A DNA stretch of 64,000 nucleotides from Adiantum capillus-veneris (GCA_014529385.2 CM043967.1:85805278-85869277), one strand, 5' to 3'; counted from the first letter of the stretch, positions 42,629-53,673 are shown. The notes: a model not told the origin generated them from the letters alone. Made by a program: numbers and translations.

Positions 42629-43839
42629 TTAGCAGTGCCCATCGACATATCCTCCCCGGCTGCAAGCACCTGAGGAGGTGGGTCAAGACCTGGACCGTGA
42701 GGATTGAAAATAAAGGCACCTTGCGATGAAGAGGCTTTGCCTGTAACAACTTCTTTGTAAGAGCGGACCACCTTGTCCCAAGCTTCAGCCAAAGAAGTGT
42801 TGTCATTACAAGGGAGCTTTTTCTGAGCAACATTTTTTAAAGGGGGCACATAATTACGAGAAGATGCCGGAATACGGGCTGTAGCAGCTTTAACGGGTTT
42901 CTTGGGCACCATCCAAGTGTGGGAGGTTGAAGCCTGTTCTTTGCCTTTGTCTTTAATATTCGGAGAGGCAGAAAGTGCAGACAATTGTAGTTGTTTCCCT
43001 TTGCCTTTGTTCGCCCCGGCTGTCGGAGAGGAGGTTGAAGTAGCTTTGGTTTGAACCTCAGCAGAAGATTTCGGATTTGAGTGAGGTTGAGGAGTAGGAA
43101 CGTCTGAAGGCGGTGGTTGCAGGTTTGGTTCCGGACATTCGGACTGCATATGACTGAATTTGCCACAACGAAGCAAGAATTTGCAAATTTGCCCCACTTA
43201 AGCTTAAATGGATGCTTGCCAACCACTACATCCCCAGAATCGATGGATCCCCAGAATCGATGGAAATACTTGCTGGTGTGGGGATATTTGTGTCCCACAG
43301 AATACAAAAACGGTTTGTGTTTGCGTCCAGCTTAGGAGGGGAAATGACTTTGCCCAACTGAGCAACCAGCAAAGGAAGGAAATGACGCCAAGTGCGAGAA
43401 AAATCGACCACCTCAACCCAGACTGGACACTTTGACGAATAAGACTCTGATAGTCCTTGGTGAGAGCCCAGGGTAGTACATGAGTCATCTACGTATTGAA
43501 GAAAAAGGGAGACATTTCAAGCAAAGCATCCCAAGCATCCATGTCGGCCAGCAAGACTTCATAGAACTCGCGTGCGCCGAAGTAAACCCCTCGGACTGCT
43601 TGCCGTTTGAGCAGGAAATCAACCCATTGGCCTACATCTTGAGCCGTAGGCATTCTACCCGGGAAAAAAAGAATCACTGCGTTAAGTGTGTATTGAGCAA
43701 CAGGATCCATAAGCTCCTGTATAGGGATGCGCACTTCCATGACGGGAGCGGATCCTTCCCAGGCTTGACATACATCCTCAAAGTCCTCATGCAAACATTC
43801 TTTGATAAGGCTTAAAGCATCCATATCTAAAGATTCCAT
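42625..43839 (-). pseudogene. LINE ORF1 (DUF4283-like domain and zinc knuckle)
   Basis: ATG at 43839 begins MESLDMDALSLIKECLHEDF, followed by PIQELMDPVAQYTLNAVILF. After a stop at 43489-43491 the next part continues with VLPWALTKDYQSLIRQSVQ and YFHRFWG-type sequence in shifting frames. A zinc knuckle is readable as RCGKFSHMQSEC near 43160. The rest (to 42625) is a proline-, serine- and lysine-rich linker ending in SMGTAN and a stop that overlaps the ORF2 region. ORF1 proteins of this type bind LINE RNA. Two to three frameshifts break it. Confidence 0.78.
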
Positions 43840-43895
43840 GGCCTTCCGACGCTTGTATATTCATTGGTCGGCCGAATCCATGCTAAGCTAACACA

Positions 43896-44467
43896 CACAC
43901 ACACACTCTTTTTTTTGGGGGATTTTGATATTTGATTGCTATAAACACAAACTTTTTAGTAAATCTGTTCACACAGGTTGGCTGTACAGGACCCGGCTGC
44001 TTGAAACTTTCGGGCTAACAGAAGCCGAGCACAAACCGAACAGAACCGTGCGTAGAGAGTACCACCTGTGCTACAAACTGAATGCTGCAAGTCACTGGCC
44101 ACTGAGGGTACGCAGGTCGTGCAGAATGCAGAGGCGCACTGCAGCAGGAAGCTCGTAGGGTGCAGAGCTTGCGGGGCGAACCTGTCACACAGGACTGCAG
44201 GCTCGCGCGCAGGGACGACGACGTGCTCAAGAGCAGTAGCGCAAAAATGACCTGCACTTCCTGCTGATGCGAAGATTTACACGTGCTAGGGTTTGCAAGA
44301 CTGAGCGCACAGTGGCTGATCGCGCAACAGGTCTGAACGTCTGCGCGTAGAAGTCTACCCGCTAGGGTTTGCAGGCGAAGGCAGAACGCCTCCGGTTGCA
44401 CCACACACACACACCCTCTCTCACACTTTCTCTCTCTCCACACACACACACACACACACATAGACAC
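43896..44467. other. Spacer between LINE copies
   Basis: No supported gene. GC-rich non-coding sequence ends in (CA)n runs at 44402-44460. The minus-strand open frame at 44015-44467 starts in the microsatellite and has no recognised domain. Confidence 0.5.
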
Positions 44468-44560
44468 ATTTCTTTTTTTTTGGTAATTCTATATTACCTG
44501 TGGGAAACCTCAAAGAGACCAGTTTCACGCGAGAAAACTCTCCGTTCTCGCATTCCTTTG
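44468..44560 (-). repeat. 3'-end fragment of a related LINE
   Basis: TGTGGGAAACCTCAAAG with the same T-rich left edge after a (CA)n tract resembles the LINE 3' end at 38673-38760 (GTGGGAAACCTCAAAG). It looks like a severely 5'-truncated copy inserted into a similar (CA)n target. Confidence 0.55.
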
Positions 44561-45531
44561 CGATGGAACTGTGCGTACTTGAAGGGGATTAGCAATTATC
44601 TAATCCGGTTCTTGTACAGAAGGCTCTTGCCTTGGCAAACGTGCATAAAACCCTAGAATTGTACATGGTCATCTAAGAAGCCCAACTAGTGGGGCATTAC
44701 AATACGTGCAAAGGGGGGAGAGAGAAGCACGAGAGAAAATCATCACACTGCATGAGACAAGGGAGAAGGCAAGCTTTCCGTTAAAGCTGTGATCACTTGC
44801 AGCCACTACTCTCAAACACACTGTGGAGCACTTGTGTTCAAAAATCAGTCCGCCAGCCTCAAATTGGGCGCCCCCTCTTGGATGAGACCTTCTGGAGTGA
44901 ATTTTGACCTGCAGGTTTCTCTCCTACTGCCATGTGTCCAGTTTTCTCCTTTTGGTTTAATTCCTAGTACCCACCAACTTATAAAGTCTTGCCGAGGGGC
45001 CTAAATGTCTCTAAGTGAGCCTAGCCACTTATTTACTAGTTGGATTCCAGTGCCGATCGGCCCAACCATCTCGTGGCTACTTGGCCATGGCTCTTGCCGG
45101 TGAAACTCTCGGCCAACGGCCGTTTCACACTGGCCACCCAATGTCTGGGCATTTGTGATTTTAACAAGAGGGTCCTAAAAAATAAATAAAAATCAAGGGA
45201 AAGAAACCAACAAATATATTTAGTGGTTGTCACAGTCTCGTGAATCGCAAACGTCCTCGATTGCATGCCATAGATGATTTAGTGTGGTACAGATTGAACT
45301 CAATCTTGTCAAACACGGTAGAAGGAAGAACACATAGCAGAGCTTCAAACAAAAGTACAATAGTTGACAACAAAGCAAACAACAATGGAAGGAATCCCAC
45401 CAAAGATTGAAGAAGACAAGTGTACTACTAAGGTAAACCAGTAAAGCTTTTCCGAAGAAGTTTTGTCTGTTATTAAAGAAAAGGAGAGAGTACAAAGCAT
45501 AGAAAGACATATCCGAATTGGAGGTCTTCCT
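44561..45531. other. No recognisable gene
   Basis: I find no domain in either strand. The minus-strand open frame at 45220-45510 is cysteine- and leucine-rich without a known motif. Confidence 0.45.
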
Positions 45532-46368
45532 TGATGGGTTGCAGGCCTAAGGAGGCATGGCGAGAAGCTGCAGACGAGGAAGAGAGAGAGAGAGATTCGA
45601 TACTCTGCAAGCTATGATGAATTGCAAATATAACCTTACATATAAAGGAAAAAATTGCCATGCAACACTAAACTTGGACTGACTCTTGCACCTGCATGCT
45701 ATAAGGGAGTTTCCCACAGGCTAGACGCCATTACCGGGCTTGCATACCCAACAAACCCCCCCTCAAGCCCAAACCACTGACAATGGACTCGAGACAGACA
45801 GACCATGGCAGAGTTCATTCCCCTGAACCCTTGAGTAGAAGCCTCCCCCCTTGACTATAGTATAGGTGTGTGTGTGTGTACTTCCCTCAAACAACCATCA
45901 ATGTGAGAAATACCAGAACCGGACCAAACAACAAAGAGTGGTCTTACCACTTTTTATGTGGCAGTGTCTATAAGCCGTAGAATTATTGATGACTGACCGA
46001 CAGAAAGGAAACATAAAGACAAACTGAAAACTACAAGACATCACTTTCTACGAAAAGCATTGGTGCTGCACCATCTTCATCACCTTCAACCATATTGATC
46101 TATCGCTTATTGTTCTTAAAGCATTTGTCTGAAGGATGATTAGTCTTTCCACAATGGTGAGAAGCTGTGGTGCAGCAGACGAGGAAGAGAGAGAGAGATT
46201 CAATACTCTACAAGCTAAAGAACACGCTATGATGAATTGCATATATAACCTTACATATAGAGGCAAAAATTGCCATGCAACACTAAACTTGGACTGACTC
46301 TTACACCTGCATGCTATAAGGGAGTTTTTTACAGGCTAGACGCCATTACCGGGCTTGCATACCCAACA
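45532..46368 (-). mobile_element. TRIM-like short LTR element
   Basis: Two ~220-bp direct repeats (about 45532-45753 and 46137-46368) share TTGCCATGCAACACTAAAC, CTGCATGCTATAAGGGAG and GGGCTTGCATACCCAACA. On the minus strand they begin TGTTGGGTATGC. Next to the left copy a polypurine tract CTTGAGGGGGGGTT (minus strand) directly precedes the LTR start, so the element runs on the minus strand. Only about 380 bp lies between the repeats, with no coding capacity. Flanks TTCCT (45527-45531) and TTCCC (46369-46373) may be a decayed target duplication. No clear primer site is visible, so the inner end of the 5' LTR is uncertain. Confidence 0.65.
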
Positions 46369-46471
46369 TTCCCGATGGATGGGACACACCAAGACATGAG
46401 GATGAATGAAAAGGACGAGGGGAGCAGTCTTCTGCTCCGGAGACAAATCCAAGCCAACCTAACAACCCAAA
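46369..46471 (-). pseudogene. LINE-2 ORF2 RT segment, third piece
   Basis: On the minus strand VGLDLSPEQKTAPLVLFI is readable. It continues the RT reading that stops at 49355 (ASVRYL) if the LARD-like element 46472-49354 is removed. In L1-type RTs an RYLG(F/C)xxG phrase followed by such a segment is usual. This supports insertion of the LTR element into the LINE. Confidence 0.55.
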
Positions 46472-47541
46472 TGTCATGTGTGCACTTCACTTGCGCTACA
46501 GTCTTGCATGAGTCATTGGCTTAGGACTGAGCCTGGCCAGTCATAGTTGCATACCCTTTCTTGCACAGTACAGTCATTTCAGCATGAGCATTTTCCAGAG
46601 CATAGAACCCTTTTTTCCGAAGTACATATTTTTCACTCATTACTTAATAAGTGACTTCTGTTTGGAAAGTAGGTAGGGCAAATTGCGAAAGAGCTATAAA
46701 AGAAACCATTGGGCACTCAGTAGAAGCAGAAGAAGCAGAGACACAAAAAGGGCAGGCACCCTCAGGCAGCCCAATGTTTTCTCAGCGGTTCAGTCCAGCG
46801 TTTTCAGCATCAGCAAATCAGCGTTTTCAGCCATCAGCCACCAGCGTTTTTAGTTTCAGTCCTTAGCTTTGTGGATCCTCCCCATCCCGTAGCAGATCCT
46901 AGCCACATCGGCCAAGCAGAACCCAGATCAACATAGCGTTTTCAGTTCCAACCAGATCAGCCTAGCGTTTTGCAGATCCAGCCAAGACAGCCTGGCATTT
47001 TTGCATTTTCAGCATTAGTGCGACTTGGCGGATGCAGATCCAAGCCGCAATACCGTAACAGTAGTAGATCCCCAGCAAGAAGTCTAGCGATTTCAGTTTT
47101 CAGCCTTGATGCCGTCGTCATCGACACCATCGTCGTCGTCGACATCGTCATCGTCATCGCGGTCCCTATCTTGACAACGACACCTTTGTCATCGTCATCG
47201 TCATCACAGATCCCGGACTTGACGACATCGTCACAGTTGTCATCGTCGTCGTCGTCGTCGACATAGTCGTCATCAAGTACCACAACATCATCACCCCTTA
47301 GCATCAGCATCTCAACATTTAGTCATTGTATCAGCATTGTGCAAGAATAAAGAAAGTACTTGCTCTGGCAACAAAGCAATTGGGCCCTTGAGGGTTGGGA
47401 CCCGACGTCCTTGTGTCGTCTCTTTTTTCTCTCTTGTCTCTCTTTCTTTCAGTTCAGTTCAGTCTCTCAAGTGAAGCAAACTATCCCTCGTGTTTGTGTG
47501 GGGAGTACTAGATCGGAGATTCTCTTCCGCGGCACCTGACA
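46472..47541 (+). repeat. 5' LTR of the LARD-like element
   Basis: It contains a TATA box in GAGCTATAAAAG (about 46693), then an array of (C)AGCGTTTT(C)AG motifs, a GTC/GAC-rich tract at 47107-47275, AATAAAG at 47347 and a CT-rich end. Two short deletions relative to the 3' LTR explain its shorter length. Confidence 0.88.
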
Positions 47542-48225
47542 TTGGTATTAGAGTTCTGTGCGTGCTTCGGCTTTGCAAACTCTAGGAAAGAACCATAAAA
47601 AACCAAGAACCCCAAGAACTCAAGAATCATCAAGAACCCAAGTTGAACCAAAGAACCCAAGGAACCTCTCCTAGTTTTTTTTTTCCAGAAGAATCTTTGA
47701 GCCCCGACCATGGACTTACCAGATCCCTTCTTCATTGCCATGCCTTTGAAGGAAGATCGACATCGGATGCACGAAAACCCAGATCTTGAGTACCAAGATC
47801 TACTAGCCTCTTATGCGGATATGGAAGGAGTTGGAGACAAGATCCTTAACCTCTTCTGCATTTGCATTCGCATGTAACGTGCATCCACTGCAGTCGACAA
47901 GAAACCCTTGGATTTTTCTCCGAGCACCCTTACCTTTCAGCTTCACCCTCAATGTTTTCACGACAGGACTATTCGGGTGGTAGTGCTTGCTTGCAGGCAG
48001 AGTCAGCACGAAGGTTGGTATTCCGCGACAGTAGTAAGGCTACCTAGTAACTCGTATGGTCGGTGTTTACATCATAGTAGTACCTACATCCATAGTATCC
48101 ACCCGTTTGGAGGAATATTCATTGGTGATGCATCCATAGCATCAGAAACATTCATCAGTCAGCATCATAAGTACAGTCTACAGATAGAAGTTGGGTAGTT
48201 GTGACTTACTTTTAACAGGGGGGGA
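47542..48225 (+). other. Internal region of the LARD-like element
   Basis: It starts with the primer site TTGGTATTAGAG (47542). A 55-codon open frame at 47710-47877 (MDLPDPFFIAMPLKEDRHRM onward) sits where gag normally starts and may be a gag N-terminal remnant. The remainder has no long ORF. The 3' end is the purine tract at 48214-48225. Confidence 0.7.
47710..47877 (+). CDS. Small ORF at the gag position of the LARD-like element
   Basis: The ORF has 55 codons from ATG 47710 to TAA 47875-47877. The product is acidic (ENPDLEYQDLLASYADMEG) and I do not recognise it. Its location about 170 bp after the primer site is where Gypsy gag begins, so a truncated gag is the simplest reading. It may not be translated. 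Confidence 0.3.
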   Translation: MDLPDPFFIAMPLKEDRHRMHENPDLEYQDLLASYADMEGVGDKILNLFCICIRM

Positions 48226-49354
48226 TGTCACGTGCGCACTTCTCTTGCGCTATGTGGACATGCTTCCGCCACAGTCTTGCATGGGTCATTAGCTTAGGAC
48301 TGAGCTTGGCACCTTTGTGAGCCTCTAGCAGGACGTGCATGTCCAGGCGAGTCATAGTTGCATACCCTTTCTTGCATAGTACAATCATTTTAGCACGAGC
48401 ATTTTGCAGAGCATAGAACCCTTTTTTCCAAAGTACACATTTTTCGCTTATTATTTAATAAGTGACTTTTGTTGGAAAAGTAGGTAGGGCATATTGCGAA
48501 GAGCTATAAAAGAAACCATTGGGCACTCAGTAGAAGCAGAAGAAGCAGGGACACAAAAAGGGCAGGCACTGTAGCAGACCGGCAGGCACCCTCAGGCTCC
48601 CTAGCGTTTTCTCAGCAGTTCAGCCCAGCGTTTTCAGCATCAGCAAATCAGCGTTTTCAGCCATTAGCCACCAACGTTTTCAGTTTAAGCCCTTAGCTTC
48701 GCGGATCCTCCCCATCCCGTAGCAGATCCTTGCCACATCAGCCAAGCAGAACCAAGATCAGCCTAGCGTTTTACATATCCAGCCAAGACAGCCTTGCGTT
48801 TTTGCATTTTCAGCATTAGTGCAACTCGACGGTTGCAGATCCAAGCCGCAGTACCGCAGCAATAGCAAATCCCCAGGAGGAAGTCTAGCGATTCCAGTTT
48901 TCAGCCTTGACGCAGTCGTCATCGACACCATCGTTGTCATCGACATCGTCATCGTCATCGCAGTCCATATCTTGACGGCGACACCTTCGTCATTGTGACC
49001 ACAGATCTCGGACTTGACGACATCGTCACATCGTCATCGTCACAGTCGTCATCGTCGTCATCGACATAGTCGTCATCAAGTACCACAACATCAGTACCCC
49101 TTAGCATCAACATCTCAACATTTAGTCACTGTATCAACATTGTGCAAGAATAAAGAAAGCATTTGCTCTGGCAACAGAGCAAGGGGGTGCTTGAGGGTTG
49201 GGGACCGACATCCTTGTGTCGTCTCTTTTCTCTCTCTTGTCTCTCTTTGTTTTAGTTCAATTCAATCTCTCAAGTGAAGCAAAGTATCCCTTGTGTTTGT
49301 GTGCGGAGTACTAGATCCGAGCAAAATCCTTATTCTCTTCCGTTACACCTGACA
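48226..49354 (+). repeat. 3' LTR of the LARD-like element
   Basis: This 1,129-bp LTR begins TGTCACGTGCGCAC and ends CACCTGACA. It shares the TATA box, AGCGTTTT array, GTC-rich tract and AATAAAG with the 5' copy. Confidence 0.9.
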
Positions 49355-50490
49355 CCAGATAACGTACAGAGGCCCCTGGGGGGATCCAGATGAAGCTCTC
49401 TCCGAGCAACCAATCAGGCATAGGAGCAGTGTCAACCTTGAAAGCTACAGTCTTCCTCCAGTTGATCAGTGCTCCTGATGCACTACAAAACACCTCAATA
49501 ACCTGCTCACCCCTGTGCAGATTGGCCTCATGGCCCTCCAAGTACATGCTTGAGTCGTCAACTAACTCAGCGTCAAGCAGATCGTCTCCCTTAATAGGGA
49601 GCTCTAAACCACGCAAACCAACCTCCTGGGAAGTCAAAACTCTGCTCATCGGCTGAGCATAGAAGAGCAAGAGGAAGGGGGCAAGAGGGAAACCTAGTGT
49701 AATTGAACGCGTGAGCATGAAGCGTTTCCTTCTTCCCCCTGCCAAGAGCACGTGACTGTGCGCGCATTTGTAGAGAGCTGACACTCCTATCATCCAAGCC
49801 TCTTAAAATCCCATCGTGTGCAGAGTGCCCTCCAAGGAATCCCAGTCAACTCTGTCGTAAGCCTTCTCAAAATCGAGGAGTATGATAAGATCCTCTCCTT
49901 GGAGACATTTGAGGGCAAACACCTCCCAAAAGGTAAAGATGTTGTCAAGGATACTGCACTCCTTGACAAAGCCTGTCTGAGTCTCATGTTTAATGCTGTC
50001 AAGTAGTAGCTGAATCCTTAAACTCAGAGCCTTTGCTAAGATTTTGTAGGCTGAGTTGAGAACGGTGATGGGCTGCCAGTGCCGAATCTCATCCAAGGAG
50101 CCGCCCTCCTTGGGAAATAAGGTATATCAGACCCTCACTCATGCTGTCAGGCATCTCACCAATGTGTAAAATGTGCTGATATGCGCTACATAAATCCGAA
50201 CCAAGCAGCTCCTAGTACTCCCAAAAAAAATTGGGAGTGAAACCATCCTCCCGTGGGCAGCTACCTCAGGGAGTGCCTTGAGGGCCTCATGAGCTCCTTT
50301 AACTGGAGAGGCATTTCTAGTCTCTGACGCTTCTCCTCATTTACTAGGCAAGGCATTTGTGCCCAAACCTGCTCTCTGCATGCACCTTGGCGCTCTGACT
50401 ATGGCTCAACTGAAAGCAACTCATGGTAAAAGTCAGTAGCAATTGCACGCATATCCTCAGGCTCTGAAGCAATTGATCCATCAAGTCTCC
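49355..50490 (-). pseudogene. LINE-2 ORF2 RT segment, second piece
   Basis: On the minus strand, in order: LDGSIASEPEDMRAIATDFY (50485 downward), RHWQPITVLNSAYKILAKAL, QTGFVKECSILDNIF, LLDFEKAYDRVDWDSL, ITLGFPLAPFLLLFYAQ and LVDDSSMYLEG, ending in PPGASVRYL at 49355. These are L1-type RT blocks. The catalytic YADD reads LVDD, and there are frame changes near 50250, 50100 and 49800. The segment continues the endonuclease-bearing piece at 53674-54830 once the Gypsy insertion is removed. Confidence 0.88.
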
Positions 50491-50835
50491 TGTCACAAAG
50501 TTATGACGTGGCATGACCATCTGAGAAATGGCCAAGTGGACAAGAGAAACTGAACAGACTAACTTGAAGAACTTACAAAGCATCGGTCGTGGGGCCCGAA
50601 ACCCTAAAAGATAGAAGCTTGAACCTTGAAACGGATTTCCGTAAAATGTGCTAACATGCTGACGTGGCAGGGGTCGTACGAAATTTCCGCGATTTGCGTT
50701 GCAGCTTCCACGTGGCAGGCTGTATGGATTTTCGCAAATTACGTTGGTTGCTTTTGGGAATCTCCAATGTTAGCTTTTGGGGATTTTGGGTGAAAGTGCT
50801 TTTGAACTGTTTGCTTTTGGGCATCCCATGCCGGT
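50491..50835 (+). repeat. 5' LTR (recognisable part) of the nested Gypsy
   Basis: It matches 53011-53375 from TGTCACAAAG through TGACGTGGCATGACCAT, GTGGGGCCCGAAACCCTAAA and GCTGACGTGGCA to GGGCATCCCATG. Beyond about 50835 the two copies diverge, so the rest of the 5' LTR is replaced or very degraded. Confidence 0.8.
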
Positions 50836-51329
50836 TTGATGGGTGGTTCGGTGGCTTTCTGCCACTGAGTTTCCACTTCAGCGATGGATTGTTGAGAAAT
50901 TTTGGGGTGAAACACCACGTTTCGGGGTGAAGGGCATCTAGCGGGCATCTAGCAGTTCAGAGGAGGAGAGCTTGTCCTTTTTGGACAGTGACTAGATGAG
51001 CAAGAAGACGAGAGTTCAAGGAATGGAGTCAGGCCGTCAGGTTTGAGACGTTTCAGGCTATCAGGGCACCCATCAAGCCCTTGAGTTTGTACGATAGTTT
51101 GACGTCACCTTCTTTGGAGGCTGGTTCACAAAACACTGCAAGGTGCGAAGGGCGCCATCTTACTGGAAGGGAATTGCATAGACATGGGGGTCTACTTTGT
51201 TATTACACACGGAAGCACCTGTGACGTGGTTAAAATTCAAGAAAATTTCCATGTCAACTTGGAAATCAGAGGAAAGAGATGACATCATGGCTTGGCATCA
51301 CTTGAGAATGACTAAAAAACATACATTGG

Positions 51330-51626
51330 ATGACTACTGCTAGAGGTTTTGGGATACTTATTTGCCAGAGAGACCTGATCGAGCGGTTTTACTGTGGTTT
51401 GCCAAAAGAGATTCGAGACTATTGTCTGAACCAGAAGTTTGACTCCATTCAGAGACTCATGGTACATGATAAGCAACGATTTGGAACGGATGCCGGCTCA
51501 TTGACTTATCCTATGGACAACATAGTGTCCACCTCAACAGGGCAAGAGTCAGCCAGTGAAAAGAATGAATCAGGGGATCCGGATGACAACTCATCACAAG
51601 ATTTTTTGGAAAAAATCAGATGGTAG
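51330..51626 (+). pseudogene. Gypsy gag fragment of the nested element
   Basis: LIERFYCGLPKEIRDYCLNQ and SLTYPMDNIVST match the gag fragment at 37488-37826. It ends in a polar tail at TAG 51624-51626. The zinc knuckle is not visible. Confidence 0.7.
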
Positions 51627-51859
51627 CACATCCGAAGGTTCCAACGAACTAAGGGAACCAGATGCAAGTTCATGAGAGGATTCTGGAGAAAGGGGATCAG
51701 ATCATAGTGCATCTCAAGGTTCCGATGATTGAAACTGACTTGCCAATGGACAGGGGAAGCTAGCAAAGTTACCCACAAGTCCTAGGGCACAAGGAAAGAA
51801 AGGAAAAGAGAATCAGCCAGTAGATCAAAGAATTCCCTAGACCCGGATAAGATTTTTGA

Positions 51860-52400
51860 AGCGGATCAATATTTGAGAGATTTGAACACTGCTTTTGCCA
51901 AGTTTCGCGAGGCTTTTGAGAAGTATAAGCACGGCATAAGAAGGCAGCTGACAGACATCGACGTGACTTGCAGTTGAAGGAAGATGATTGGATGCTCTTA
52001 CGGCTTGAGAAGGCACGCCTAAGGAAACGAAAGGGAAAGGAGCGGCTTTTTCCAAAGCTAAGAATGCGGTACCATGGCCCTTTCCAGATTCAAGAGAAGA
52101 TAAATGATGTATCCTTTAGAATGAAGTTGCCAGATACTTGGAAGATTCACAATGCTTTTTATGTGAGTCTCTTGAAACCTTTTAAGGGTGAGGTGCCAGT
52201 CGACAGGGAGCCTAAGGAGCAAAATGAAGTAGAAGAGAGCGTAGAGATTCTCGTTGCGGATCAGATACTGGCTCACAAGGAAAGGAAAGAGAAAGGTATA
52301 GTGAACTGCGGTTCTTAGTCAAGAACTACCCGGCATTGAATGCGAAGTGGATGGAGCAGGAGGACCTAGCAGATACTCCTTAGATATTCGATTTTTACCA
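51860..52400 (+). pseudogene. Gypsy integrase C-terminus with chromodomain-like end
   Basis: The frame 51968-52318 reads LRMRYHGPFQIQEKINDVSF, then KLPDTWKIHNAFYVSLLKPF and EEILVADQILAHK-type sequence (VEILVADQILAHKERKEKG). It then shifts frame into VKNYPALNAKWMEQEDL, typical of the chromodomain region of plant Gypsy pol. It is the 3' end of pol joined to gag by an internal deletion. Confidence 0.85.
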
Positions 52401-53010
52401 TGAGGCTTTCGGTCTAGCATTGACTATCGTGAGAGATCCCGGAGATCAGCAGGGTTGAATCTGGTGCAGACAAGACTGCACAAGAGGGGAGTCACTCCGC
52501 TCCTTTGTCATAGGTTACCCAGATGGAATAAAGTCACTGATTTTCCTTTGGATTTCAGGGATACTGATGAGCTGACAGTATTCTGCTGCATGACTTAATA
52601 AAAGAAGTACTTCGACATGGGAATTCCTGAAAATGAATCTGATTTATGTGTGCTCACTCAGGTGATCGTGTTGAGTGTAGGTTTGAAAGACTAAATGACT
52701 GCAACATTTCAGTCTTGTGATTCTATGGACATGATCGCAATAAGAATTAGTTAATTCGACATCAATGAGGTCTGATGTGGATCTAGATGTGATTGCTAAA
52801 CATGTTGCCAGGAATGATGGTCCTAGATCTCGATGGATTCTATGTGATTTGATATGAATGTGATTTGTTGTTACGTGACTGTCGTCTTTGTGGGCTGGAT
52901 TTGTGTCGTCTAGTGCGTCGGTACTTAGTGTCTACTGAACTGGTTTATGGCTTATGTTTGATTTTGCAGGCATAATCGAGGGCGATTATAATTCTTTCAG
53001 GAGGGGGGTA

Positions 53011-53555
53011 TGTCACAAAGTGATGACGTGGCATGACCATTTGACAGAGAAATGGTCAAGTGGACAAGAGAAACTGAACGGACTAACTTGAAGAACTTAT
53101 GAAGCATCGACCGTGGGGCCCGAAACCCTAAAAGACAAAAGCTTGAATCCTAAAAGGGATTTTCGTAAAATGCGTTGACATGCTGACGTGGCAAGGCCAT
53201 ACAGAATTTTTGCTATCTACTTGCAGGTGCCATGTGGCAGGCTGTATGTATTTGCACAAATTACGCTGGTTGCTTTTGTGAATCTCCAGTGCTAGCTTTT
53301 GGGGACCAGAGGTTTTGGATGAAAGTGCTTTTGAACTGATTTCTTTTTGGATTTGCTCTTGGGCATCCCATGTACAGTTTATAAGAACCATTGGGGCCTC
53401 ACTTTGCAGGGACATCTAGACGCAGAGTCTCAGAGCAGAGGTCCCTCATTAGTTGTACATTGTATTGATTAATGATAAAGAAATAGCGAAAGGGGCGCCA
53501 GACTTTGGGGCCAATACCTCTGGGCACGGAACTACGTTGGGCCGTGTGGACTCTT

Positions 53556-53592
<37 letters not shown>

Positions 53593-53668
53593 TAAAATTC
53601 AATGATTTTGAAGTTTCTGTTCGTGTGTTGCTATTGATTCCTCGCTTGGAGTGTCCAAGCATGTTATA
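53011..53668 (+). repeat. 3' LTR of the nested Gypsy
   Basis: This 658-bp LTR follows the polypurine tract TCAGGAGGGGGGTA. Near its end it holds an AATGATAAAG signal, then (CT)n(AT)n at 53552-53592. It ends at 53668 before TCTCC. Confidence 0.85.
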
Positions 53669-53673
53669 TCTCC

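Larger units (their letters stand above)
38673..43895 (-). mobile_element. L1-type LINE retrotransposon, near full length, broken
   Basis: The element reads from right to left: an ORF1 with a zinc knuckle, then ORF2 with an AP endonuclease, RT and a C-terminal zinc-finger segment. The 3' end carries only a short A-tract (CAAAAAGAG on the minus strand) and abuts a (CA)n run. A similar (CA)nCTCTTTTT sequence flanks the 5' end, consistent with a target duplication in a microsatellite. Multiple frameshifts and stops make it inactive. Confidence 0.88.
46472..49354 (+). mobile_element. LARD-like Gypsy-type LTR element inserted in LINE-2
   Basis: LTRs at 46472-47541 (1,070 bp) and 48226-49354 (1,129 bp) start TGTCA(T/C)GTG and end CACCTGACA. 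A primer site TTGGTATTAGAG follows the first, and the purine tract AACAGGGGGGGA precedes the second. The internal region is only 684 bp and lacks protease, RT and integrase. Flanks CCAAA and CCAGA fit a 5-bp target duplication with one mutation. LINE coding sequence is interrupted at this point. The LTRs belong to the same family as the solo LTR at 30577-32235. It is either a deletion derivative or a naturally coding-poor element. Confidence 0.88.
50491..53668 (+). mobile_element. Internally deleted Gypsy element nested in LINE-2
   Basis: The element starts TGTCACAAAG at 50491 and its 3' LTR starts identically at 53011. TCTCC flanks both ends (50486-50490 and 53669-53673). Removing it rejoins LINE reading ...SVSQLR with RLDGSIASEPED, which is strong proof of the insertion. 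It carries a gag fragment and an integrase tail with chromodomain-like end, but protease, RT, RNase H and most of integrase are deleted. The end base pair reads TA rather than CA, which may be a point mutation. Confidence 0.9.
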
